Source: Sphingomonas sp. QA11
GTDB lineage: Bacteria > Pseudomonadota > Alphaproteobacteria > Sphingomonadales > Sphingomonadaceae
DNA: 64,000 nt
NCBI RefSeq assembly: GCF_028473665.1
Contig: NZ_CP098774.1
Span: 3,004,501 to 3,068,500, forward strand
Direction: 5' to 3'
The position numbers were made by a program, and so were the translations under genes. Under the pieces are notes generated by a model that was not told the DNA's origin, searched no databases, and saw nothing but the letters and a program-made list of their open reading frames with translations. Of the stretch, positions 37,119 through 45,526 are shown piece after piece. Every line of letters begins with the position of its first letter. The first letter of the stretch is position 1.

Positions 37119-38165
37119 ATGCGTATCATTTCGGCCAGCCTGAAATATGTTGCGTCGGCCATCGCCGTCTGGCTGGCTCTGCTCGCCGCCCCCGCCCTTG
37201 CGTGCACCCTCAGCCCCAACATCACCACCACGCTCGGCACCTATTCGCCCGCCGCGGTGAATGCCGGTGTCGTTCCGGCATTGCAGACCCGCGCCGGGAT
37301 CGTCTGCCCCACCAGCGTGCTGGTGCTGCTCGGCAGCAACTATATCCGCGCCAAGTTCACCAGCCAGAACAATTTCAAGCTGAAGCTTTCCGGCGGCACG
37401 GCAACGGCGAACTATATCGCCTCGGCCGATCCGGCGGGCACCTACCGCTTCGCACAGGGCGCGACGCTGGATTACATGCAGAACAACCTGCTCAACCTTC
37501 TCGGCCTGCTGGGCGGGAGCTCGGCCGACCTGCCCTTCTATGTCACGCCCTCGTCCACCGCGATGCTGGCGCCGGGTACCTATACCGACACGATCACGAT
37601 CCACTGGGACTGGAACCTGTGCCCCGGCATCGGCGCGCTCGGCCTGTGCATCGGCGTTCCGGATACCGGCAGCGGGGATACGGTCATCACGGTAACGCTG
37701 GTCGTATCCCCGCTGAACGTCGTCACGACGATCAGCAGCCTGACGACCTGGGACGGCACCAACGGCACCAGCAGGCCCAAGACGATCCCGGGCAGCCGGC
37801 GCCGTCTGACCGCCGCCGTCTCCAACCCCGACATCGTCCCGCTCGACAGCGGCACCCTGGCGATCATCGTGCCGACACCCGCCGGCTCGCTGGTGGCGCT
37901 TGACGGCGACGGCACATCCTCGGGCACGGTGTTCAGCCTGACCGAGGGCTCCCCCGCCTCCACCGTCACCCTGCGCTATGGCGGGCCGTCCGACGGCACC
38001 GACGATGTGGATTTCTCCTCGGACGGCGCGATTTCCTGGACGTACACGCCCATCGCCGGGAACGCCGCCTCGGAAGGCGCCGTCACCCATGTTAGAATCC
38101 GCCCGGAAGGGGCGATGGCGAAGCAATCGTCCTTCTCCGTATCGCTGCCCTATCTGCTGAAATAG
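37119..38165 (+). CDS. Spore coat U-domain secreted protein (orphan)
   Basis: The 348-residue protein has a signal peptide ending LAAPALAC and an N-terminal domain resembling the SCPU fold (TTTLGTYSPAAVNAGV, YVTPSSTAMLAPGTYTDTITI). This is followed by a second beta-rich region (PGSRRRLTAAVSNPDIVPLD to SFSVSLPYLLK). Such two-domain proteins occur at pilus tips in Csu-like systems, yet no usher or chaperone is adjacent; the pilus operon is 20 kb away. It could serve that operon as a tip adhesin. The match is by pattern only. Confidence 0.6.
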   Translation: MRIISASLKYVASAIAVWLALLAAPALACTLSPNITTTLGTYSPAAVNAGVVPALQTRAGIVCPTSVLVLLGSNYIRAKFTSQNNFKLKLSGGTATANYIASADPAGTYRFAQGATLDYMQNNLLNLLGLLGGSSADLPFYVTPSSTAMLAPGTYTDTITIHWDWNLCPGIGALGLCIGVPDTGSGDTVITVTLVVSPLNVVTTISSLTTWDGTNGTSRPKTIPGSRRRLTAAVSNPDIVPLDSGTLAIIVPTPAGSLVALDGDGTSSGTVFSLTEGSPASTVTLRYGGPSDGTDDVDFSSDGAISWTYTPIAGNAASEGAVTHVRIRPEGAMAKQSSFSVSLPYLLK

Positions 38166-38943
38166 CGGGGCCGCGGCGCCTTTCGGAGAGGCGAACGACA
38201 GCGATTCCGTATGCTGCACCGATGGGGAATAGAGTAGCGCGCTGTCAGGGCGCTGGCACAATAACCACCGCGATCTCGTGTTGGAGAATGCGCGCAACCG
38301 TCCCAGACTGGTGAGTATTCGCTGATTTTCGCGAGGCGATGGCGAGACGAACTGAAAAGCCGGCTTCTTGGCGTTTGCGCGGGTTTTATTGACGGGTGCA
38401 GCTTCCGGGATGCTCAGCGACTGCAGTCGCGCGCGCAAAAGGTGCATGACTGATTGCAGTGTTATTACTGCTCTACTTACCGAATTTCGCGAGGGGTATC
38501 GGATTTTCATCGCACTTTTCTTCAGGCTGGAATCAAGTGCTTCGCCGCTCGTTTCAGGCCGAGCGGGTCGAAGCGTTTCGCAGGATTTCAACATGGAGAG
38601 GCGCCGGGTTGAATCGGTGCGTCAGCGCAACTCGCCAGCCCAGAGTTATGGATATGGCTGCCAAGTCAGCGGCGAGGCTAACGAGATAAGCAAGAAAGGT
38701 TCCTCATATCGGCTGAGCACTCATAACTACCTCTAGGAGGGCGTGCGTCCGGAATACACAGAATCTGCCCTGGGAAGCACGGCATCCTTACACAATACAT
38801 TCCCAGCCAAGAGTCGCCTTTGCGCCACCTTGGACGAGATCATCTAAACGCATCCAAATCCGATCAAATTTCGCCTGTTGTGGATCGATTTACGAGCTAA
38901 CGACGTGCATGGGCCAAGTCCGCATACGTGTTCTGGAGGATAG
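38166..38943. other. Boundary gap before the peptide-export island, no gene seen
   Basis: About 780 bases of lower-GC DNA. The longest open frame (38368-38736) has no ribosome site, signal peptide, double-glycine leader or recognisable motif and is not reported as a gene. An AGGAGG-like element (about 38736, CTAGGAGGG) is not followed by a start at suitable distance. TTCTGGAGG just before 38944 serves the HlyD gene. The composition change marks the left edge of the accessory island. Confidence 0.5.
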
Positions 38944-40173
38944 ATGACGCTCTTCAGAGAAGAAGTTCTAAAGAGGCAAGCCAAGCAGCTACATGGAGAC
39001 ATAAGCCTCACCTTTCCCATTGGATGGCACGTAATTGGTTTCGTACTTCTGGGCTCCGTTGGCACGGCCGCGCTTTTTCTATCAACTGCTTCTTATGCTC
39101 GAACTGAGACCGCGGTGGGCACGATCATGCCGGATCGGGGGGTCATTTCCATTGTCCCAGCCCGACCTGGCGTGATTACCGACCTCCGCGTCAAGGAAGG
39201 CGACAAAGTGACGGTGGGCAAGCCGCTGGCGATCGTAAGAGCTGAAGAAACGAGTTTTTCCGGCGCTGGAGCACAGAACGGGGTGTTAGACGCGCTCGCT
39301 GGCCAAGATCGGGGATTTCAGCAGCAACTATCCTCAAACGCCGAGGCGGCTGCGGAGGACGAGGCCCAGTACGCAGCACAAATCGCAGGTTTTCAGAGTG
39401 AGCTTGTCGAACTGGAGAACCAACTCGCAGTTCAACGTCAATTGGTCGCCACCGCTAGAACAGACTTCGAACAGTCGAGAGAGATTGCAAAGAGAGGCTT
39501 CATCAGTAGGCACGATATTCAGACGAGGGAGGAGGCCTTTCTCTCCAGACGTCAGCAACTCTCTGCGCTTGAGCAATCGCGGGCATCAAAGCAGGGCACC
39601 CTGCGGCAGGCCGAGCGCACAAGGCGCGTGGCGTCAGCGCGCGCAGCGGCGGCTCTGGCAAGCCTAATTTCTTCACGCGCACAGGTGCGTCAGCAAACGG
39701 CCGGCGCAGAAGCGGGACGAGGCTACATCCTGACGTCCCCACTGGCTGGGCGGGTCACCTCCTTGACCGCACATGCGGGCGACACGATCGCCAATCAAAC
39801 GCCGGTGATGGCGATAGTGCCGGACGGAGCGCGCCTTCGCGCCGAACTGTTTCTTCCGACCAAGGCAGTTGGATTTCTGTCTCCAGGTCAGTCGGTCAGA
39901 TTGGCAGTTGATGCCTTCCCCTTCGAACAATTCGGTACGTTCCCCGCAACAATTGTCTCGATCTCATCCGCGCCGCTATCGCGCGAGAACAAGGCGGGCG
40001 TAATGGAACCGATGTATATGGTGATCGCCAGCATACGAGAGCCAAGCGTTGAGGCATTTGGGCGCCGCCAGTCGCTTCGCGCCGGGATGACCCTCTCAGC
40101 GCGTATCGTCACTGAGCAACGCTCGTTGGTCGGCTGGCTTTTCGCTCCGCTGTTTGCCGTGGCGCGGCGATGA
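38944..40173 (+). CDS. HlyD-family periplasmic adaptor of a peptide exporter
   Basis: The 409-residue protein has one transmembrane helix near residues 26-46 (WHVIGFVLLGSVGTAALFLST). Next come a lipoyl/barrel half (GVISIVPARPGVITDLRVKEGDKVTVGKPL), a long coiled-coil (about 105-250), and the second half (GYILTSPLAGRVTSLTAHAGDTI, then PGQSVRLAVDAFPFEQFGTF). The layout matches CvaA/HlyD adaptors, which link an inner-membrane ABC exporter to an outer-membrane channel. It overlaps the peptidase-ABC gene by ATGA. No TolC gene is nearby, so a channel encoded elsewhere must be used. Confidence 0.93.
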   Translation: MTLFREEVLKRQAKQLHGDISLTFPIGWHVIGFVLLGSVGTAALFLSTASYARTETAVGTIMPDRGVISIVPARPGVITDLRVKEGDKVTVGKPLAIVRAEETSFSGAGAQNGVLDALAGQDRGFQQQLSSNAEAAAEDEAQYAAQIAGFQSELVELENQLAVQRQLVATARTDFEQSREIAKRGFISRHDIQTREEAFLSRRQQLSALEQSRASKQGTLRQAERTRRVASARAAAALASLISSRAQVRQQTAGAEAGRGYILTSPLAGRVTSLTAHAGDTIANQTPVMAIVPDGARLRAELFLPTKAVGFLSPGQSVRLAVDAFPFEQFGTFPATIVSISSAPLSRENKAGVMEPMYMVIASIREPSVEAFGRRQSLRAGMTLSARIVTEQRSLVGWLFAPLFAVARR

Positions 40174-42290
40174 CGGCGAAGCTCGATCTGGGTGTATTTT
40201 CCCGATCCCGCATCCGCCCCATTTCACAAACTGAAGTCGCAGAATGCGGACTTGCGTGTCTGGCAATGGTCGCCGGCTACCACGGCCTCGAAGTTGATCT
40301 GGGGACATTCCGTCGTCGTTTCGCGATTTCATCACGAGGAGCCAGGCTGTCATCTCTCATAAAGATAGCTGACAGTATCGGCATGAGCACGCGCGCCATC
40401 AAGGTACCGCTTGATCGCATCCATGAACTCGAGTTCCCGGCCGTGCTGCACTGGAATCTGAACCACTATGTGGTTCTGGAGGCAGTACGCGGGAGCAAAG
40501 CTTTGATCCATGATCCCGCCGGAGCCAGTAGATGGATGCCTATCGCCGAGGTGTCGAGTAGCTTCACCGGTGTCGCTTTGGAACTTCTGCCGTCGCTGAG
40601 CTTTGAAACCGGCGATGCCAGACAACGATTGCATTTGTCGCAACTCTGGCAAAGAATGAAAGGCCTCAAGCGGGCGCTGGGTCAAACCCTGATACTCTCG
40701 ATTGTACTTCAAGCATTTCTTCTCGCATCGCCCTACTATATGCAACTGGCGATAGACAGCGCTCTCCCCGCGCTCGATCTCAATCTCCTAACCGTCCTCG
40801 CGATAGGGTTCGGTCTATTTGCAATCATCAATGCAATTACCGCTCTACTTCGATCGTTCGTTCTTCTTTCTGCCGGGGCGGCGTTCGGATTTGGTGTAGC
40901 GTCGAACATCGCGCGTCGCCTGTTCAGGCTGCCGATTGATTGGTTTGAGCGCAGGCAAGTGGGCGATATCTTATCGCGCTTTCAGTCAATCACGCCCATT
41001 CGGTCCTTGCTGGCAGACGGGGCTGTTGCAGCCGTTGTTGATGGCGCCCTGGCCTTTCTGACGCTCGGCTTCATGGTGTTCTACTCGCCTACGCTGGCAA
41101 TGGTGTCCGTAAGCGCCTTCGTAATCTATGGCATCGTTCGGTGGGTTTCCTTCCCGCTGCAACGGGAGGCACAGACTTCGTCCATCATCACATCCAGTCG
41201 GGAGCAGACCGTACTCATCGAGTCCCTTCGGGGGATGACAACTCTCCGGATGTTCAATCGCGAAACGCTATGGCATGCCCTCTGGCAATCGAAGATGACG
41301 GATGCCGTCAATGCCAACGTTCACCAACAGCGAATAGTGATATGGCAAGCCGTCACCAACACACTAGTTTTCGGCCTGGAGAACGTCGTTGTAATTTGGC
41401 TCGCTATCGGCTTCGTCATTGGAGGTGGATTCAGTATCGGCATGGTTGTCGCCTATTTGGCGTACAAGGCGCAGTTCCTTGCGGCGGCGTCCTCTCTCAT
41501 AGACAAGGCAATTTCGTTCAGGATGCTTGGCCTGCATCTCGAACGCCTCTCTGACATCGCGCTAGCAGACGAGGATGCCGGCTTTGATCAAAGTCGGGAT
41601 TTGGAAACACCCTTACGGGGTCGCCTCGAACTTAAGGGCATTTCATACCGGTATGGGCCGGACGATCCGCTAATTTTACGCGATTTAGATCTCGTCATTC
41701 AACCTGGAGAATCGGTCGCTATCACGGGACCTTCCGGGGGCGGCAAGTCAACGCTCGCCAAAATTTTGCTGGGCCTGCTTGAGCCCCAAAGCGGAGAGAT
41801 GCTGGTTGACGGTTTGCCGCTGACGCGATTTGGCTATCGTAGCTATCGCGATCAGGTGGCGGGCGTCCTCCAGGATGATGTCCTGTTCGGCGGTTCGATC
41901 GCGGAGAACATCTCCATGTTCGATGACGCAGTGGACATGGACCGGGTCATCGCCGCTGCACGCGCGGCCTCGATAGATGCAGACATTGCGGCGATGACGA
42001 TGGCATACGAAACCTTGGTTGGCGACATGGGGACCGCTCTTTCGGGAGGGCAACGGCAAAGGGTGTTTCTGGCCCGAGCCCTGTACCGTCAGCCGAAGAT
42101 GTTAATCGTGGATGAGGGCACCTCGCATCTCGATGAAATCCGTGAGCGCCGCGTGAACGCGGCCATCGCGGAAATGGGGATTACTCGCGTCATCATTGCG
42201 CACCGTAAAGAGACGATCGCCAGCGCGGACCGCGTCCTGATGTTATCTTCTGGGCGCCTCGAAACCATGCTAGAGACCTGCACCCCGTAG
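40170..42290 (+). CDS. C39 peptidase-containing ABC exporter (bacteriocin/microcin type)
   Basis: The 706-residue protein has three parts. An N-terminal C39 protease has all catalytic residues: Gln20 and Cys26 in QTEVAECGLACLAM, His99 in HWNLNHYVVL, Asp115 in IHDPAG. A six-helix ABC membrane domain follows (about 160-440). The ATPase has Walker A GPSGGGKST near residue 520, signature LSGGQRQR and Walker B MLIVDEGTSHLDE. Such transporters cut the leader of precursor peptides after a double glycine and export the core. A matching precursor is encoded at 45252-45437. This points to a working CvaB-like exporter. Confidence 0.95.
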   Translation: MTAKLDLGVFSRSRIRPISQTEVAECGLACLAMVAGYHGLEVDLGTFRRRFAISSRGARLSSLIKIADSIGMSTRAIKVPLDRIHELEFPAVLHWNLNHYVVLEAVRGSKALIHDPAGASRWMPIAEVSSSFTGVALELLPSLSFETGDARQRLHLSQLWQRMKGLKRALGQTLILSIVLQAFLLASPYYMQLAIDSALPALDLNLLTVLAIGFGLFAIINAITALLRSFVLLSAGAAFGFGVASNIARRLFRLPIDWFERRQVGDILSRFQSITPIRSLLADGAVAAVVDGALAFLTLGFMVFYSPTLAMVSVSAFVIYGIVRWVSFPLQREAQTSSIITSSREQTVLIESLRGMTTLRMFNRETLWHALWQSKMTDAVNANVHQQRIVIWQAVTNTLVFGLENVVVIWLAIGFVIGGGFSIGMVVAYLAYKAQFLAAASSLIDKAISFRMLGLHLERLSDIALADEDAGFDQSRDLETPLRGRLELKGISYRYGPDDPLILRDLDLVIQPGESVAITGPSGGGKSTLAKILLGLLEPQSGEMLVDGLPLTRFGYRSYRDQVAGVLQDDVLFGGSIAENISMFDDAVDMDRVIAAARAASIDADIAAMTMAYETLVGDMGTALSGGQRQRVFLARALYRQPKMLIVDEGTSHLDEIRERRVNAAIAEMGITRVIIAHRKETIASADRVLMLSSGRLETMLETCTP

Positions 42291-42466
42291 CATCGATGCA
42301 TCTGGCGGACTGCAATGCACAATCAAGTACCGATCCGTGATACCGCCGGTGCAGCAGACAGGACGATCGGTTCCACTTTTCCTGAGACAGGGCGCCCGCC
42401 CGCTGCTATTGATTAATGGGCAAAGTTTCTTTGGTGCGCGAATTGTAACGAGAAGGACTCAGTACA

Positions 42467-42802
42467 ATGATCAAGCATGTACTTGCTGCTGGAATTCTGC
42501 TGACTGCCTCGTCGTGTGCAAAACCGCCTGCCGATACGAAGATCGTTAACCTTTCGACTAAAGATATCGAGCTAAATTATTACGCTCCCGCTGTCGGCCG
42601 ACATAAAATACACGTGGCTGCGGGCAAGGCCGGCTATTTGCAGGGCGTTCGAAGGGTTGCCGATGTTCAGGAATTGAGCGTCAACGGTCCTGAAAAATCA
42701 TATTCGTTTTTAGGCTGGGCGCAGAAGCGGTCGGATAATACCTGCGATGGTGATTGCGTTGTCACTTGGAAAAGCAACGGTACTGTTACTTTTTCCAAAT
42801 AG
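42467..42802 (+). CDS. Small putative lipoprotein, immunity candidate
   Basis: The 111-residue protein has a signal peptide with a possible lipobox (LLTASSCAK) and GAAGGA before the ATG. The mature part is polar with a cysteine pair (DNTCDGDCVV) and no recognised domain. It lies 176 bases after the exporter on the same strand and next to the split maturase gene. Small membrane-bound proteins in such clusters are often self-protection factors; that is only inference here. Confidence 0.6.
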   Translation: MIKHVLAAGILLTASSCAKPPADTKIVNLSTKDIELNYYAPAVGRHKIHVAAGKAGYLQGVRRVADVQELSVNGPEKSYSFLGWAQKRSDNTCDGDCVVTWKSNGTVTFSK

Positions 42803-42869
42803 ATAATTCTTAGAGACCCGCCAAAAGCTAGCTAGAATAGTGATGCGCTATAGGCTCTCTCGAAAAATA

Positions 42870-43487
42870 CTAAAGCGCATGCTCACGAACAAATATATCA
42901 TTCTTGTCAGTATGCTTGTGACGGGTCTGCAACACCAAAAGCTGCGCTCCATCGTCCGAACTTTCGAACGCCTGAGTGCTCAGCAGCACCTTTTCCGCCC
43001 CTGTGAAATGAACTTGCTCGCCAAAGCTGGCTAACCACCGGCAGAATTTATCTAAAATCGGAAGCTCGGGAAGCCTCTGCTCCAGAAAGAGGAACTGCCC
43101 CGCCTCATTGCATTCGAGAAAGACCCAGCGACCGCCGGTGTCAATCAGGAAGTCAAAGGCCCCAAACACGATACCCGACCGTTTCATATAATCGCGACAT
43201 TTCTCCCGAATATCGTCCGGCGCATCAACTGAAGAAAATGGGGTCTCCTTCTTGCGGATTGAAAATCTCGAATCGAGATGAGCTTCCGCGTGATTGCCCG
43301 CGATCTTGACCGCGATCATTTCATCCCCGAACGCAATCAAGCGGACCTCAAATTCTCGATCCAACTTTTCCTGGACGATAATTGGGCATAGCTCGATGGC
43401 GAGCCGTTCAATGTCTTCGAGCTGCGGAACCGCAGCCGTTAGCTGCGAGATATTTCCAGTCTCCGTTTGCCAGGAATGCGGCTTATA
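42870..43487 (-). pseudogene. ATP-grasp peptide maturase, C-terminal part (split by IS)
   Basis: Open from the insertion junction to the stop at 42870, about 205 codons. Seen are TWYKPHSWQTETGNISQLT near the junction, then LCPIIVQEKLDREFEVRLIA, GAFDFLIDTGGRWVFLECNE and AGQFLFLEQRLPEL. These are the nucleotide- and metal-binding blocks of MvdD/graspetide-type ATP-grasp ligases. The N-terminal part continues at 44656-45169. The TTG at 43364 could allow internal initiation, but without the N-terminal half the enzyme is very unlikely to be active. Confidence 0.85.
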
Positions 43488-44655
43488 CCAGGTTGCGATG
43501 ATGCTGACTCACGAGAGGGATTCCCAGGCTGCTGAAAGTCTGAATCAATGGCGCGCTGGGTTTTGGAGGGCGCGACCATGGGAACGGCGATCAGTTTGCG
43601 GGATGATTTTGACGGACCTGCGCTGAGACGGTTGGCGCGAGGGTCGAAGAGCGCGAACCAGGCGCGGCGGCTTTTGGCCTTGGCCGAGATTTACGATGGC
43701 GGCCGCCGGACGGCCGCGGCGCGGATCGGCGGGGTGGGTTTGCAGATCGTGCGCGACTGGGTGGTGCGGTTCAACGCCGACGGGCCGGACGGCCTGCTTG
43801 ATGGCAAGGCCCCCGGGGCCCGTTCCCGGCTCAACGACGCCCAACGGCGGGCGCTGGTCGAGGCGGTCGAGCGCGGCCCGATCCCGGCAATCCACGGCGT
43901 CGTTCGCTGGCGGCTGATCGATCTGGCGCAGTGGCTCCATGACGAGTTCGCAGTGTCGCTCGATGAAACGACCGTGGGTCGGGAGTTGAGGAAGCTGGGC
44001 TACGTTAAGCTGACCGCGCGGCCTCGCCATCATACTCAGAACGAACTTGCCATGGAGGACTTCAAAAAGGGGGCTTCGCCGCCGAGTTGGCAAAGGTCAA
44101 AGCAAGCCTCCCCAAGGGCGCGGCAATAGAGATATGGTTCCAGGACGAGGCGCGCGTGGGTCAGAAGAACAAGATCACGCGGCGCTGGGCGCGGCGCGGG
44201 ACACGACCCTCGGCTCCAAAGGATCAGCGCACGAAATCAGCCTATATCTTCGGCGCGATCTGCCCGGAGGAAGGCAAGGCCGCAGGGCTGGTCCTGCCCT
44301 TCTGCAATACCCAAACAATGTCGCTGCATCTGGCCGAGATATCGCTCGCCGTCGCGCCGGGGGCTCACGCGGTCGTGCTGATGGATCAGGCCGGTTGGCA
44401 CATGACCGGCAAGCTCGATGTGCCCGCCAATATCAGCATCATCGCGCTGCCGGCCAAATGCCCTGAGCTCAACCCGGTCGAGAATATCTGGCAGTTCATG
44501 CGCGATAACTGGCTCTCCAACCGCGTCTTCACATCCTACGACAACATCGTCGACCAGTGCTGCGAAGCCTGGAACAAGCTCGTCGATCAGCCATGGCGCA
44601 TCATGACCATCGGACGCCGCAAATGGACCCGTAGGTCATGATCAATGCAGGCTGG
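43488..44655. mobile_element. IS630-family insertion sequence
   Basis: The element splits the ATP-grasp gene. Both outer ends start CCAG and continue as imperfect inverted repeats: left CCAGGTTGCGATGATGCTGA, right (inverted) CCAGCCTGCATTGATCATGA, identical at most positions. A TA lies outside each end (43486-43487 and 44656-44657), the target duplication expected for IS630. It carries one transposase in two overlapping frames. Ends were set by eye. Removing the element plus one TA does not restore the reading frame of the host gene, so the exact junction or a further small change remains open. Confidence 0.85.
43578..44641 (+). CDS. IS630-family transposase, two frames joined by likely -1 frameshift
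   Basis: The first frame (ATG 43578, GGAGG eight bases upstream) holds the helix-turn-helix part (ALAEIYDGGRRTAAARIG, VGLQIVRDWVVRFNADG). The second frame, entered by a -1 shift, holds the DDE catalytic core: aspartates in IWFQDEARVG and VLMDQAGWH, glutamate in LNPVENIWQF. The overlap contains AAAAAGGGGG (44064-44073), where AAG-GGG can slip to AAA-GGG. The joined product is about 354 residues, normal for IS630. Programmed frameshifting is known in this family. All three acidic residues are present. Confidence 0.88.
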
Positions 44656-45169
44656 TATTATAGGGCTTTGAAATCATCTGCCTCGAGTTTGATCCGAACC
44701 CCAAAAGGGCATCGAAGTCGTTGGTGATAACGGTATTCGGGATATCGAATCCGACCGCCATTGCGGTATGAAGCTGAACCGCCTTCATATCAGCCGGTAT
44801 CTGGTGAGTTGGATCATTGACGACAGACGCCTGCCTTGCAAGTAGCATCACGATATTGTTGACATGCTGCAAGCATTCGACCTCAATGGCCATGACGTCA
44901 TGAGGCGATGCGTGCGCTGGAGCGACCGGCTTGCCTCGCCGCCTATTCCACACCACGTCAAAGTCGTTGAGGCACGTTTGCACCCCGCCCTGCCTCAGGT
45001 AAACGAGGGCTTTCCCTGAAGGTTTATCAAGCGATATCGTTGCAGAGCACATGTCCGGAAGGTCAGTAGGCATCCAAACGAACGCTTCAGATCCAAGTTG
45101 GACCAATCCCCATTGGACAGCCATCGCGTGGTAGTCATGCGGGCGAGTGATTATCAGAACTCGGGTCAT
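44656..45169 (-). pseudogene. ATP-grasp peptide maturase, N-terminal part (split by IS)
   Basis: About 171 codons from ATG 45169 (MTRVLIITRPHDYHAMAVQW) to the IS junction. The frame then runs into the element and stops at 44642. Seen are FDVVWNRRRGKP, AIEVECLQHVNNIV, SVVNDPTHQIPADMKAVQL and IPNTVITNDFDAL, then the ATP-binding lysine in QMISKPYN. This is the usual first half of MvdD/graspetide-type ATP-grasp enzymes. Such enzymes use ATP to join Asp/Glu side chains to Ser/Thr or Lys in a precursor peptide. It follows the precursor gene by 82 bases on the same strand. Confidence 0.88.
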
Positions 45170-45251
45170 CTACGCCCTATAAAACTCGATGTGCAAAAAG
45201 AACGCAGCTCCCCGTCACCGGACGAGAAGCCGCGCCCCAAAAAAGCGGTTA

Positions 45252-45437
45252 TTAGCTGCCGCAGTCGTCCATTTCCCACTGAACTTCACCGCTTCCGTGG
45301 GAGCCCGGATTGCACAGACTCTCATTCCAAGTGATTGGAGCCCATCCCTGCCCTCCAGAGACCTCCTTGATCTCATCATCATTCATAACAGCAAGGCCAG
45401 TGGTTCTACCCAGTATTCTCGTTGGTTGACTACCCAT
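45252..45437 (-). CDS. RiPP/bacteriocin precursor peptide with double-glycine leader
   Basis: A 61-residue peptide; ATG 45437 is preceded by a very strong ribosome site, AAGGAGG, six bases away. Residues 1-29 form a leader ending LAVMNDDEIKEVSGG, a classic double-glycine cleavage site. The 32-residue core begins QGWAPITWNESLC and ends EVQWEMDDCGS. It is rich in Trp, Ser/Thr, Asp/Glu and Gly and has two cysteines. It sits directly upstream of the ATP-grasp maturase gene, and the same island encodes a C39 exporter able to cut such leaders. Acidic plus hydroxyl residues suit ester or amide cross-links, which is inference. Confidence 0.85.
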   Translation of the reverse strand: MGSQPTRILGRTTGLAVMNDDEIKEVSGGQGWAPITWNESLCNPGSHGSGEVQWEMDDCGS

Positions 45438-45526
45438 CCCAATCCTCCTTATATAGCCCAAACACTGGGCCAACTCTATTTCATATAGAATTATATTTTA
45501 GTCAATCAGCGTCTACGATAGAACTT

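Noticed and set aside
38368..38736. 122-codon frame before the HlyD gene, considered as a second precursor
   Set aside because: No double-glycine site, no ribosome site, arginine/serine-rich composition typical of a shadow frame.
42840..43034. Plus-strand small frame overlapping the maturase 3' end
   Set aside because: Antisense to a recognisable ATP-grasp domain and without a start signal.
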